DNA from: Actinoplanes sp. TFC3
Lineage (GTDB): Bacteria; Actinomycetota; Actinomycetes; Mycobacteriales; Micromonosporaceae
Reading direction: 5' to 3'
Assembly (NCBI RefSeq): GCF_001553785.1
Contig: NZ_LOJP01000001.1
Span: 4,242,769 to 4,306,768, forward strand
Length of the DNA stretch: 64,000 nucleotides
The notes under the pieces were generated by a model. The model had not been told where the DNA came from. It searched no databases and was given only the letters and a program-made list of their open reading frames with translations. The position numbers were made by a program, and so were the translations under genes. Shown here one piece after another: positions 44,706-52,192 of the stretch (positions within the stretch are counted from its first letter, which is position 1; each line of letters opens with the position of its first letter).

Positions 44706-45833
44706 TCAGTCGTTCAGCGTGCAGGCGGCGAACTTCTCCAGACCCTCGGGCTTGGCGGCGTGCCGGCCGATCGCCGTCTCGATGCGGTTCAGGGTGGCGA
44801 CCCGCTTGTCCTCCAGCGGCCCGAGGATGGCATTGTTGATGAAGTTCGGCCCGCCCTCGTTGGCGCTGGTCGACAGGCGCTTGTTGGCCTCGTCGATCTG
44901 CGTCTGCAACAGCGTGAGGTTGCGCGCCACTTCGTCCTGCGCCTGCACCGGGATCGACGGCAGCCCCGCGATGTCCGGGCAGTTGACGGTCAAGACGCCA
45001 GCGGCCGGCGCTTCCGATCCAGGAGCAGGAGCGGAGGTAGCCGGAGCAGCAGGAGCGGCTGGAGCGGCGTCGCCCAGGGCGCAAGTGGCCAGGGTGTCGA
45101 CGTCGAGGACCGGCTTGGCGGCGTTGCGCCCGATCGCAGTGGCCATCCGGTTAATGGTGGCGACACGCTTGTCCTTCAGCGGCCCGAGGATGGCGTTGTT
45201 GACGAAGTTCGGCCCACCCTCGTTGGCGCTGGTGGACAGGCGCTTGTTGGCCTCGGCGATCTGAGTGTCGAGCAGGGCCAGGTTCCGCTCGATCTCGGCC
45301 TGGGCCTGCGCCGGGATCGTACCGAGCCGATCGGCCACTTCGGGACAGCTGATGGCCGATGCACCGGCGGCGGCCTCGGGAGCGGCAGGGCCAACCGCGG
45401 TGGGCTCGGGCGCCGCTACGCCACCGCCGCCGGAGTTCAGTGAGCAGGTCGCGAGCGCGTTCTCGTCCAGCTTGGGCGCGGTAGCGTGCCGGCCGATCGA
45501 GATGACCATGCGGTCGATGGTGGACACCCGCTTGTCCTTCAGCGGGCCGAGCACCGAGTTCTGGGCGCTGAAACCGCTCTTGCCGGAGCTGGCGCTCAGC
45601 CGCTTGTTGGCCTCGCCGATCTGGGTGTTGAGCAGGGCCAGGTTCCGCTCGATCTCAGCTTGCGACTGCGCCGGGACGGGGCCCAGGGCACCGGCCACGG
45701 AAGGGCAGTTCACCGTCGGCACGGAGCTTTCGGCGGCCGAGGCGACTCCGAGGCCGACGCCGACCAGAGCCACGGCGACCGCGCCGACACCGGCGATCTG
45801 CCAGCGACGCGCGGAACTACGGGTGATGTGCAT
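44706..45833 (-). CDS. secreted protein of three repeated domains, unknown function
   Basis: A protein of 375 residues. Signal peptide (about 10-33, ending GVASAAE). Three copies of a domain of about 95 residues follow, each starting with a Cys (NCPSVAG, SCPEVAD, NCPDIAG), then AQAQAEIERNLALLDTQIAEANKRL, then LGPLKDKRVATINRM, then IGRHAAKP and ending with a Cys (ATCSL, ATCAL, AACTL). Linkers are Ala/Pro-rich. One disulfide per domain is likely. The copies are 55-75 per cent alike by eye. ATG at 45833 is used. No family recognised. Confidence 0.75.
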   Translation of the reverse strand: MHITRSSARRWQIAGVGAVAVALVGVGLGVASAAESSVPTVNCPSVAGALGPVPAQSQAEIERNLALLNTQIGEANKRLSASSGKSGFSAQNSVLGPLKDKRVSTIDRMVISIGRHATAPKLDENALATCSLNSGGGGVAAPEPTAVGPAAPEAAAGASAISCPEVADRLGTIPAQAQAEIERNLALLDTQIAEANKRLSTSANEGGPNFVNNAILGPLKDKRVATINRMATAIGRNAAKPVLDVDTLATCALGDAAPAAPAAPATSAPAPGSEAPAAGVLTVNCPDIAGLPSIPVQAQDEVARNLTLLQTQIDEANKRLSTSANEGGPNFINNAILGPLEDKRVATLNRIETAIGRHAAKPEGLEKFAACTLND

Positions 45834-45913
45834 GTTCGCCAAAGCCTTCCTGTCAAAGGACCTCGGCGAGCAATACGGGAGCGCTTCCAGCAACGGATCA
45901 GCGCCAGGGTGAG

Positions 45914-45930
45914 CTTAAAAGAACCTTAAA
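45914..45930 (-). promoter_or_regulatory. direct-repeat motif, copy 2
   Basis: On the minus strand TTTAAG-GTTCT-TTTAAG, two identical half-sites 11 nt apart, 81 bp before the ATG of the three-domain secreted protein. On the plus strand it is CTTAAA-AGAAC-CTTAAA and ends 16 nt before the -35 of the Clp-N gene. The same kind of repeat stands 80 bp before the exopolysaccharide operon. Confidence 0.5.
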
Positions 45931-45933
45931 GAA

Positions 45934-45981
45934 CGTCAACCTGAAGTTGACGACAACGAAATCGTCAACCTATGGTTGACG
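45934..45981 (+). promoter_or_regulatory. promoter with two palindromic operators, Clp-N/HTH gene
   Basis: Two palindromes: CGTCAAC-CTGAA-GTTGACG (45934-45952) and CGTCAACC-TAT-GGTTGACG (45963-45981), centres 29 bp apart, about three helical turns. The first contains the -35 (TTGACG, 45947-45952) and the second the -10 (TATGGT, 45971-45976), spacer 18. The expected start point is about 45983, the A of the ATG, so the mRNA would be leaderless. Binding at both sites would shut the promoter. Confidence 0.7.
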
Positions 45982-45982
45982 A

Positions 45983-46666
45983 ATGACGACACACGTACGC
46001 CTCGACGACTTGATCGAGGACATCAGGAGGAGCAACGACGACGCGCTCGGCCAGCTCGAAGGCGCGGTGCTGGCCGCCGACCACCTCGGCGAGCTGGCCG
46101 ACCACCTCATCGGGCACTTCGTGGACCAGGCCCGGCGGTCCGGTGCTTCGTGGACGGACATCGGGCGCAGCATGGGCGTCTCGAAACAGGCCGCACAGAA
46201 GCGGTTCGTACCCAAGAATGAGTCCGGTGCCCAGATTTTCGCCCGGTTCACGCCGGGTGCCCGCGCGGTGATCGTGCAGGCGCAGGAGGAGGCGCGCATC
46301 GCGCGGAACACCGAGATCAAGACGGTGCATCTCCTGCTCGCGCTGGTCAAGGATCCCGGCGAGTCCGGTTCGCGGATCATCGTGGCACAGGGCGTGACGC
46401 TCGATGCGGTACGGGACGCCGCGAGCGCCACGTTGCCGGAGGCGGTCGAGGGGTCGCCGATGACCGTGCCGTTCGACGGGGACGCGAAGAAGGCGATCGA
46501 GTTGACCGGCCGGGAGGCGCTGCGCCAGGGCGACGAGCAGATCGGCACCCAGCACATCCTGCTCGCGCTGCTGGAGCAGGAGGACGGCGACGGGATCCTG
46601 ACCCGGCTCGGGGTGACCAAGGCCTCCGCCGAAAGGGCGGCGGAGGCCATCAGCCAAGACCGCTAA
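45983..46666 (+). CDS. Clp N-terminal domain protein with helix-turn-helix
   Basis: A protein of 227 residues. Residues about 50-78 form a helix-turn-helix-like segment (GASWTDIGRSMGVSKQAAQKRF). Residues about 85-225 are two Clp_N repeats (FTPGARAVIVQAQEEARIARN, KTVHLLLALVKDPGESGSRI; KAIELTGREALRQGDEQIGT, QHILLALLEQEDGDGIL). There is no AAA module, so it is not a chaperone. Such proteins may use the Clp_N fold to sense substrates or adaptors while binding DNA. The ATG directly follows the operator pair, which suggests autoregulation. It ends tail to tail with the GH114 gene. Confidence 0.85.
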   Translation: MTTHVRLDDLIEDIRRSNDDALGQLEGAVLAADHLGELADHLIGHFVDQARRSGASWTDIGRSMGVSKQAAQKRFVPKNESGAQIFARFTPGARAVIVQAQEEARIARNTEIKTVHLLLALVKDPGESGSRIIVAQGVTLDAVRDAASATLPEAVEGSPMTVPFDGDAKKAIELTGREALRQGDEQIGTQHILLALLEQEDGDGILTRLGVTKASAERAAEAISQDR

Positions 46667-47355
46667 ACCCGGGACAGCGCCCGATCGCTCACCACGCACT
46701 GCATGCCGAACTGGTGGGCCCGGCGGATCGCGAAGTCCGTCAGGCCCGGCGTGTCGGCGTAGTCGAGGGCGTACAGGTCGAGTTGCAGGCGCAAGAGTTG
46801 CTCGGCGATCTGGGCGTGGAATTCCAGCACGTCGGGCGGCCACGGGGCGTAGCCGTCGTCGGTCCAGCGAGCCGAGAAGGACTCGAACACCACGCCGTCG
46901 ACCAGCTCGGCCAGCCGGGGCAGCATCCCGAAGCCGCGGTTGGCCAGCATGTACGCCGGTTTCGCCTCGGCCCGGATCGCCGCGACCAGGGTCAGCAGGT
47001 GCGGCACGTCCTCGGGGAACGTCAGCTCCACGTTCAACGTGTCCAGGAACAGCCCGTCGAACCCGGCCGCCATGGCATCGCGGGCCTGCCCGACCACGTG
47101 CTCGACCCACTGCGGGTGGCCGACGTGCACGAAGTGGCCGCCCCAGTCGGGGTTCTTCTCCGCGCGTTGCCACACCGCCGGCGGACCCTGGTCCTCCGAC
47201 AACGTCAAGTAGCCCAGCGTCTGCACACCGCGCTCCTTGAGGAACTTCAACTCCTCGCTGGAGTAGAAGTCCGGCTGCAACACCACCCGCGGGTACCCGG
47301 CCAGCTCGGTCAGCCTGCCGTTGCCGTAGTAGAAACAGATGGGAGAGCCGGTCAT
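46663..47355 (-). CDS. GH114-like (TM1410) glycosidase-fold protein, cytosolic
   Basis: A protein of 230 residues of the TIM-barrel group that includes endo-alpha-1,4-polygalactosaminidase (GH114) and TM1410. Seen: LKERGVQTLGYLTLSED, FDGLFLDTLNVELTFPED (barrel strand with Asp), YMLANRGFGMLPRLAE and VVFESFSARW (Glu). It has no signal peptide, unlike the lipoprotein in the same operon. Last gene of the operon, overlapping the epimerase gene by 4 nt. The fold is fairly clear; activity inside the cell is not. Confidence 0.72.
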   Translation of the reverse strand: MTGSPICFYYGNGRLTELAGYPRVVLQPDFYSSEELKFLKERGVQTLGYLTLSEDQGPPAVWQRAEKNPDWGGHFVHVGHPQWVEHVVGQARDAMAAGFDGLFLDTLNVELTFPEDVPHLLTLVAAIRAEAKPAYMLANRGFGMLPRLAELVDGVVFESFSARWTDDGYAPWPPDVLEFHAQIAEQLLRLQLDLYALDYADTPGLTDFAIRRAHQFGMQCVVSDRALSRV

Positions 47356-48308
47356 GACGGCCTCCCGTGCTCGGCGTACCAGGCGAACGTCGACGCCACG
47401 CCCTCTTCCAGCGACACCTTGGGCTCATAGCCGGTCAGCGATCGCAGCTTGCTCAGATCCGGGCAGCGCCGGTGCACCGAACCGGGCGGCGCCGCAGTTG
47501 CCGACACCACGGGAGACGCACCGGCCGCCCGCAGCACCAGCGCGGCCAGGTCACCGATGTTGGTCTCCTCGCGGTCGTTGCCGATGTGCACGATCTGCCC
47601 GGCCGCCTCGGGCGTGCCCATCAGCCGCACCATCGCCTCCACGGCGTCATCCACGTGGCAGAATGCCCGGAACTGATCAGCCCCGGGCACCAGGAACGGA
47701 TCCTCCCCGGCCTGCGCGCGCAGCGACATCTCCGGGATCACGTGGTCGGCGCCCATCCGCGGGCCGTACACGTTGTGGAACCGCCCGACCACAGCGTCGA
47801 AGCCCTTGGCCCGCGCGGTGTGCAAGAACGCGGCTTCGCCGAGAAGCTTGCTGACCGCGTACGCGAACCGTGGTGCCGTGATGTCGGAAATCATTGCGGG
47901 TACGTCCTCGGCGGTGGGTACCCCGGCCACGCCGGCGTCCACTCCCCCGGCATACACCTCACTGGTGGAGGCGAAGAAGACCCGTTCGCCGGGCGCCACC
48001 CAGTCGAGCAGGTGCATGGCGGCGAGCGTGTTGACCCGTACCACTCGCGCCGGGTCCTTCTCCACGTTGCGCACGCCGACGACGGCCGCGAGCAGGTAGA
48101 TCTGGTCCCAGCCGTGCGACAGACCGGCGTAGGAAGCCGGGTCGGTCAGATCCGCGGAGATGATCTTCACCGAGGACGAGGAGAGGTCGGCGTCCTGGCG
48201 GCCCCGGGAGAAGTCGTCGACGACAGTGACCTCGTAGCCGTCGTTCACCAGGCGGCGGGCCAGGTGCAGGCCGATGAAGCCGGCCCCGCCGAGCAGGAGC
48301 GCCCTCAT
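47352..48308 (-). CDS. NAD-dependent epimerase/dehydratase (extended SDR)
   Basis: A protein of 318 residues. NAD motif GGAGFIGLHLARRLV, active-site STSEVYAG with the YAVSK motif (FAYAVSKLLGEAAF), and the sugar-binding RFHNVYGPRMG. It belongs to the UDP-glucose epimerase/UDP-glucuronate decarboxylase side of the extended SDRs. Placed after the UDP-sugar dehydrogenase, it probably acts on that product or on UDP-GlcNAc/GalNAc. It overlaps both neighbours by 4 nt. Confidence 0.85.
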   Translation of the reverse strand: MRALLLGGAGFIGLHLARRLVNDGYEVTVVDDFSRGRQDADLSSSSVKIISADLTDPASYAGLSHGWDQIYLLAAVVGVRNVEKDPARVVRVNTLAAMHLLDWVAPGERVFFASTSEVYAGGVDAGVAGVPTAEDVPAMISDITAPRFAYAVSKLLGEAAFLHTARAKGFDAVVGRFHNVYGPRMGADHVIPEMSLRAQAGEDPFLVPGADQFRAFCHVDDAVEAMVRLMGTPEAAGQIVHIGNDREETNIGDLAALVLRAAGASPVVSATAAPPGSVHRRCPDLSKLRSLTGYEPKVSLEEGVASTFAWYAEHGRPS

Positions 48309-49618
48309 GCCTCAACCCCCTGAGCAACAGGTACGTAGCCGAGACCCGCGTAGCGAATGCCGAGCGACGTGACGGCGGCGGCGTCGAGGATGCGCCAGGA
48401 GTCGAAGATGAGCGCCGGGCGGGTGCCGCCGAGCAGCTCGGTCACCTCGATCGAGCGGTAGTCCGGGTGGTCGTTGATGACCAGGATCGCGTCGGCGTCG
48501 GTGAACGCCTTGTCCAGGCTGACCGGGTCGCCGCCGTACTGGCGGATGACGTCGCCGGAGACCATCGGGTCGTGGCCGGTGACGGTGATGCCCGCGGCGG
48601 AGAAGATCGGCATCATGTCGGCGATGGGGGTGCCGCGCATGTCATCGGTGGGGGGCCAGCCCTTGTACGCCCAGCCGAGCACCGCCAGCCGCAGCCCGCG
48701 CGTCTCCTCGAACTGCGAGCTCAGCAGCCGTACCACTGTCTCGGCCACATGCTTGGGCAGGAACTCGTTGAGCGAGCGCGCCCGGCCCACCAGGAACGGC
48801 TCGTACGATCCGGCGCTGTCCAGCATGATGTACGGATCCTTGGACAGGCAGCCACCGCCCACGTAGCCCGGCTTGGCCAGGTCGGGGCGCGGATAGTCCA
48901 CGTTCGCCGCGCGGATGACCTCGAGCGGGTCGAGCCCGTGCTGCTCGGCGATCAGCGCCAGCTCGTTGCCGAAGGAGTAGATCAGGTCGGTGTGGCAGTT
49001 GTTGCTCAGCTTCACCATCTCGGCGGCTTCCAGGCTGGACACCTCGACCACGGTGTGCGCGAGCCCGCTGAAGAACTCGACAGCGGTGCGCAACGAGACG
49101 TCGTCCAGCCCGCCGATCACCTGGGGCAGCTCGACCAGCTCGCGCAGCGCCTGACCCTGGATCGTGCGTTCGGGGGCCATCACCAGCTTGACATCGTCGC
49201 CCCACGCGGCTTGCAGCTCGGGCAGCACAACCTTGCGGCTGGTGCCGATCGGTACGGTGCTGCGGACCACGACCAGCGTGCCGGGCCGGCAGGTGGCTGC
49301 GACGCTGCGTGCGGCCGCCGCGAGGTTGGCCAGGTTGGGCCGGCGGGTGCTCTCGTCGACCGGCGTGGACACGCTGATGACCGCGACGTCGACGGTGTCG
49401 CGCGGCAGCTCCGCGGCGACGAACACGCTGGTGCCCACCTTGTCCGCGAAGATCTGCTCGACGCCTGGTTCGAAGATGTGCGACCGGCCCTGCGAAAGGG
49501 TGCCGATCACGGTGGGCGACACGTCCGCGCCGTGCACGACGAACCCCTTGCCGGCCAGCGCCGCGGTCAGGGTGAGCCCGACGTAGCCGAGCCCGACGAC
49601 CCCGACTGTCATAGGCAT
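48305..49618 (-). CDS. UDP-sugar 6-dehydrogenase (UDP-Glc/UDP-ManNAc/UDP-GlcNAc type)
   Basis: A protein of 437 residues. NAD motif VGVVGLGYVGLTLTAALAG, STVPIGTSRK, APERTIQGQALREL and the active-site Cys in GYVGGGCLSKDPYI, then LGWAYKGWPPTDDMRGTP. The PERTxxG segment and VGGGCxxKDP are closer to the WecC/UDP-HexNAc dehydrogenase group than to Ugd at 30427-31797. It makes a UDP-uronate from a UDP-hexose or UDP-HexNAc with two NAD. ATG at 49618 has GGAGG 9 nt upstream; 32 nt separate it from the GH114 lipoprotein gene. Confidence 0.85.
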   Translation of the reverse strand: MPMTVGVVGLGYVGLTLTAALAGKGFVVHGADVSPTVIGTLSQGRSHIFEPGVEQIFADKVGTSVFVAAELPRDTVDVAVISVSTPVDESTRRPNLANLAAAARSVAATCRPGTLVVVRSTVPIGTSRKVVLPELQAAWGDDVKLVMAPERTIQGQALRELVELPQVIGGLDDVSLRTAVEFFSGLAHTVVEVSSLEAAEMVKLSNNCHTDLIYSFGNELALIAEQHGLDPLEVIRAANVDYPRPDLAKPGYVGGGCLSKDPYIMLDSAGSYEPFLVGRARSLNEFLPKHVAETVVRLLSSQFEETRGLRLAVLGWAYKGWPPTDDMRGTPIADMMPIFSAAGITVTGHDPMVSGDVIRQYGGDPVSLDKAFTDADAILVINDHPDYRSIEVTELLGGTRPALIFDSWRILDAAAVTSLGIRYAGLGYVPVAQGVEA

Positions 49619-49650
49619 GTCTGTTTCCTCCAGGTGGTGGGTGGACCCGC

Positions 49651-50568
49651 TCAGGGACACGGCGGGCTTGGTCGGTCCAGGCCGAGCACGGTGACGGTGC
49701 CGGCGAAGCGTTCCTTGCGGTACGAACTGCAGGCTGCCCGTACGTCCGCAGCTCGGCTGGCATAGTCGACGCTGAGCACGAACTTGCCGGCATCGCGCAG
49801 CGCCCGCGTCTCGCTGAGGTTCTCCGTGCAGTAGTCCTCGGTGCAGCGCTCGTCGGTGGCCTGGAAGAACAATTCCTCCATGCCGATCCCGTCGATCGCT
49901 GTGGTGTAGCCGTTCTGGTGGCGCAGCTCCGGTGAGTTCTGAGGAACGATCAGGAAACCGGGTGCGCGCTTCTTGGCGTACCGGCTGATTCTGACGATCA
50001 GCTCGGCCATGTCCTTGGCGAGAGCGTCCCGGTCGCGGCCCTGCACCGCTTGCAGAGCTATTTCCTCGTAGGCCAGAGGCGTGTCGAGGTACACGCCGTC
50101 GTAGCCTGCCGCTGTCGCCCGGTCGACGCGGGGTTGCACGACGCGCTGCCACCACCGTTCGTCGTAGTAGCGCACGAAATACTCGCCGGGCCAGTCCTTC
50201 CATTCGTTGGCGATCAGGTCGGCCGCATCGCGCCGCAGGTCCGGGTATTCCGGCCGGAAATCCTCGATGCTGCCGATCTCGAAGTACGCCAGCACCCGCT
50301 TTCCAGTGGCCCTCACCGCCGCGATCTCCGAGCGGGTGAAGTAGTCCTCGTGGGCATCTCGTGCCAGGTCGATGACCACCAGCTGATAGGGCCCCGCCGC
50401 CAACTGATCGAGTTTGCCGCCGGCGTAGTCCTGCAATTGGTAGGCCCAGGAATGCAAGGCCCCCGACGGTCGGGGCAAAGGCGAAGGTATGGGCGACGGT
50501 GAATGCGTGCACGCCGCCAGCAGCACCAGCACAAGTGCCGATGCTGTGGCCAGGCGCGGCATTCTCAT
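49651..50568 (-). CDS. GH114-like lipoprotein, endo-alpha-1,4-polygalactosaminidase type
   Basis: A protein of 305 residues with a lipoprotein signal (LVLVLLAAC, lipobox Cys at about residue 20) and a short Pro/Ser linker. The barrel carries WAYQLQDYAGG, LVVIDLARDAHEDYFTRSE, RVLAYFEIGSIEDFRPEY and GYDGVYLDTPLAYEE, all typical of GH114. That family cleaves alpha-1,4-galactosamine chains. Anchored outside the membrane in a Pel-like operon, it could trim or release the polymer, like the hydrolase domain of PelA. ATG at 50568 overlaps the epimerase stop. Confidence 0.82.
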   Translation of the reverse strand: MRMPRLATASALVLVLLAACTHSPSPIPSPLPRPSGALHSWAYQLQDYAGGKLDQLAAGPYQLVVIDLARDAHEDYFTRSEIAAVRATGKRVLAYFEIGSIEDFRPEYPDLRRDAADLIANEWKDWPGEYFVRYYDERWWQRVVQPRVDRATAAGYDGVYLDTPLAYEEIALQAVQGRDRDALAKDMAELIVRISRYAKKRAPGFLIVPQNSPELRHQNGYTTAIDGIGMEELFFQATDERCTEDYCTENLSETRALRDAGKFVLSVDYASRAADVRAACSSYRKERFAGTVTVLGLDRPSPPCP

Positions 50569-51440
50569 CCGGCCGCCCAGATGTTCTTGATGGACGTGCT
50601 CAGGTCGTGCGCGGGCGTCCATCCCAATTCGGCGGCGGCGCGCCGGATGTCAGCCTGAATCCAATTGACTGCCGCCGACCGTTGCGGACCGCTCCCTTCC
50701 TCACGAACGGTTCCGGTCCAGCCCGCTCTTTCCACAAGCAAATGCACGGCTTCGCGTACGGTCACAGCCCGCCCGCTTCCCGCGTTGTAGATGCGGCTCG
50801 GCAACCGGGGTGCCACCACCGCGGCCCGGATCAGCGAGGCGACATCCTGCACATCGACGAAATCGCGGTACGCGCCCAGCGGACCGAGGGTGATCTCGCA
50901 AGCGCCCGACAACTGGGCCGCCCGTATCCGATCCGCGGCCCGGCCCAGCACGTTCTCGCCCGGTTGCCCCGCACCGATCGGGTTGAACACGCGCAACGAG
51001 ACAGCGTCGGCGCGCCCGGTGGCCCCGGCCAGCGCGAACAGCCGGGTGCCGGCGAGGTGGCTGATCCCGTACGCGCCAACGGGTTCGGTGCGGTCGCCCT
51101 CGGCCACGGCCCGGCCCTGCTCGACGACGCCGTACTCCCCCGCCGACCCGAGCCGCACCAACCGCGCCCCCGGCACCGCGGCTTCGACGGCCTCCACCAA
51201 CTTGGCCGCCACCGCCGTGTTGGCCCGCACCAGGTCCTCGTACGACCCGCCGAGCGCCCCTACGCAGCACACCACCGCATCCGGCGCCTCGGCCCGCAGC
51301 AACGCGGTCAGCCCAGCCGTGTCCCCGGCGATGAGGTCGAACCGGTCCCGCCCGGGACAGACAAGTTCCCCCTCCGGAGCCAGCGCCGCCTTCACATGCG
51401 ACCCAATGAACCCCGACGACCCGAAAAGCAGAATTTTCAT
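50565..51440 (-). CDS. NAD-dependent epimerase/dehydratase (SDR), second copy
   Basis: A protein of 291 residues. NAD motif [17 protein letters not shown], active-site LGSAGEYG with YGISH in place of the usual YxxxK, and [17 protein letters not shown]. The Lys of YxxxK is replaced by His, so catalysis may differ from standard epimerases. The C-terminal sugar domain reads [20 protein letters not shown] at 51440 overlaps the nucleotidyltransferase stop by 4 nt. It may be a reductase or epimerase for a nucleotide sugar. Confidence 0.78.
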   Translation of the reverse strand: MKILLFGSSGFIGSHVKAALAPEGELVCPGRDRFDLIAGDTAGLTALLRAEAPDAVVCCVGALGGSYEDLVRANTAVAAKLVEAVEAAVPGARLVRLGSAGEYGVVEQGRAVAEGDRTEPVGAYGISHLAGTRLFALAGATGRADAVSLRVFNPIGAGQPGENVLGRAADRIRAAQLSGACEITLGPLGAYRDFVDVQDVASLIRAAVVAPRLPSRIYNAGSGRAVTVREAVHLLVERAGWTGTVREEGSGPQRSAAVNWIQADIRRAAAELGWTPAHDLSTSIKNIWAAG

Positions 51441-52165
51441 ACCGGCTCCTCCAGGCGCTCGCGCAGGATCTTGGGCCGGATCGTTTCGAAGGTGCGGTTG
51501 GCCTCGTCGTAGTCCTCGGGGCGGCCGATGTCGAGCCAGAAGCCGTCGAACGGGAACGAGCCGGGGTTGTCGCCGCGCGCCAGCAGGTCGAGCACGAGCT
51601 GGTCGAAACCGAAGGCCAGGCCCGGGGGGTACGGATTGAGCGTGCGCCGCGACATCCCGTACACGCCCATGCTGACCTGGTAGTGCAGACTGGGCTTCTC
51701 CCGGAAGCCCACGATCTGCGACTTCTCGATGTCGAGCACCCCGAACTCCACGCGGTGGGTGCGCTCGGCGATGGCCACGGTGAGCCCGTTGCCGGCCATC
51801 TGGTGGTGCTGCAGCAGCTCGGCGTAGTCCAGGTCGGTCAGGATGTCGCCGTTCATCACCAGGAACTGGTCCGGCAGCGACTCCTTGAGCGCGAACAGCG
51901 GCCCGACCGTGGACAGCGGCCGGTCCTCCTCGATGTAGTCGACCTCGAGGCCCCAGCGGCTGCCGTCGCCGACGAACGCCTTGATCAGCGGGCCGAGATG
52001 GTTGATCGCCAGGGTGACCGACATGAAGCCGCTGCTCGCCAGCTGCTCCAGAACGATTTCCAGGATGGCGTGCTTGTCGCCGATGGGCATGAGCGGCTTC
52101 GGGAGCGTGGTGGTGTACGGCCGCAGCCGCACCCCCTTGCCGCCGGCCAGGATCACCGCGTGCAT
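51437..52165 (-). CDS. sugar nucleotidyltransferase
   Basis: A protein of 242 residues, NTP_transferase family. The signature [22 protein letters not shown] is split here by its normal loop; [19 protein letters not shown] and [12 protein letters not shown] (metal Asp) follow, then [19 protein letters not shown]. It joins a sugar-1-phosphate to a nucleoside triphosphate; the sugar may be Glc-, Man- or HexNAc-1-P. GGGGAGGA lies before the ATG at 52165. It gives the operon its own donor supply. Confidence 0.87.
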   Translation of the reverse strand: MHAVILAGGKGVRLRPYTTTLPKPLMPIGDKHAILEIVLEQLASSGFMSVTLAINHLGPLIKAFVGDGSRWGLEVDYIEEDRPLSTVGPLFALKESLPDQFLVMNGDILTDLDYAELLQHHQMAGNGLTVAIAERTHRVEFGVLDIEKSQIVGFREKPSLHYQVSMGVYGMSRRTLNPYPPGLAFGFDQLVLDLLARGDNPGSFPFDGFWLDIGRPEDYDEANRTFETIRPKILRERLEEPV

Positions 52166-52192
52166 AGCAGATCTTCCTCCCCGAGTCGTGAT

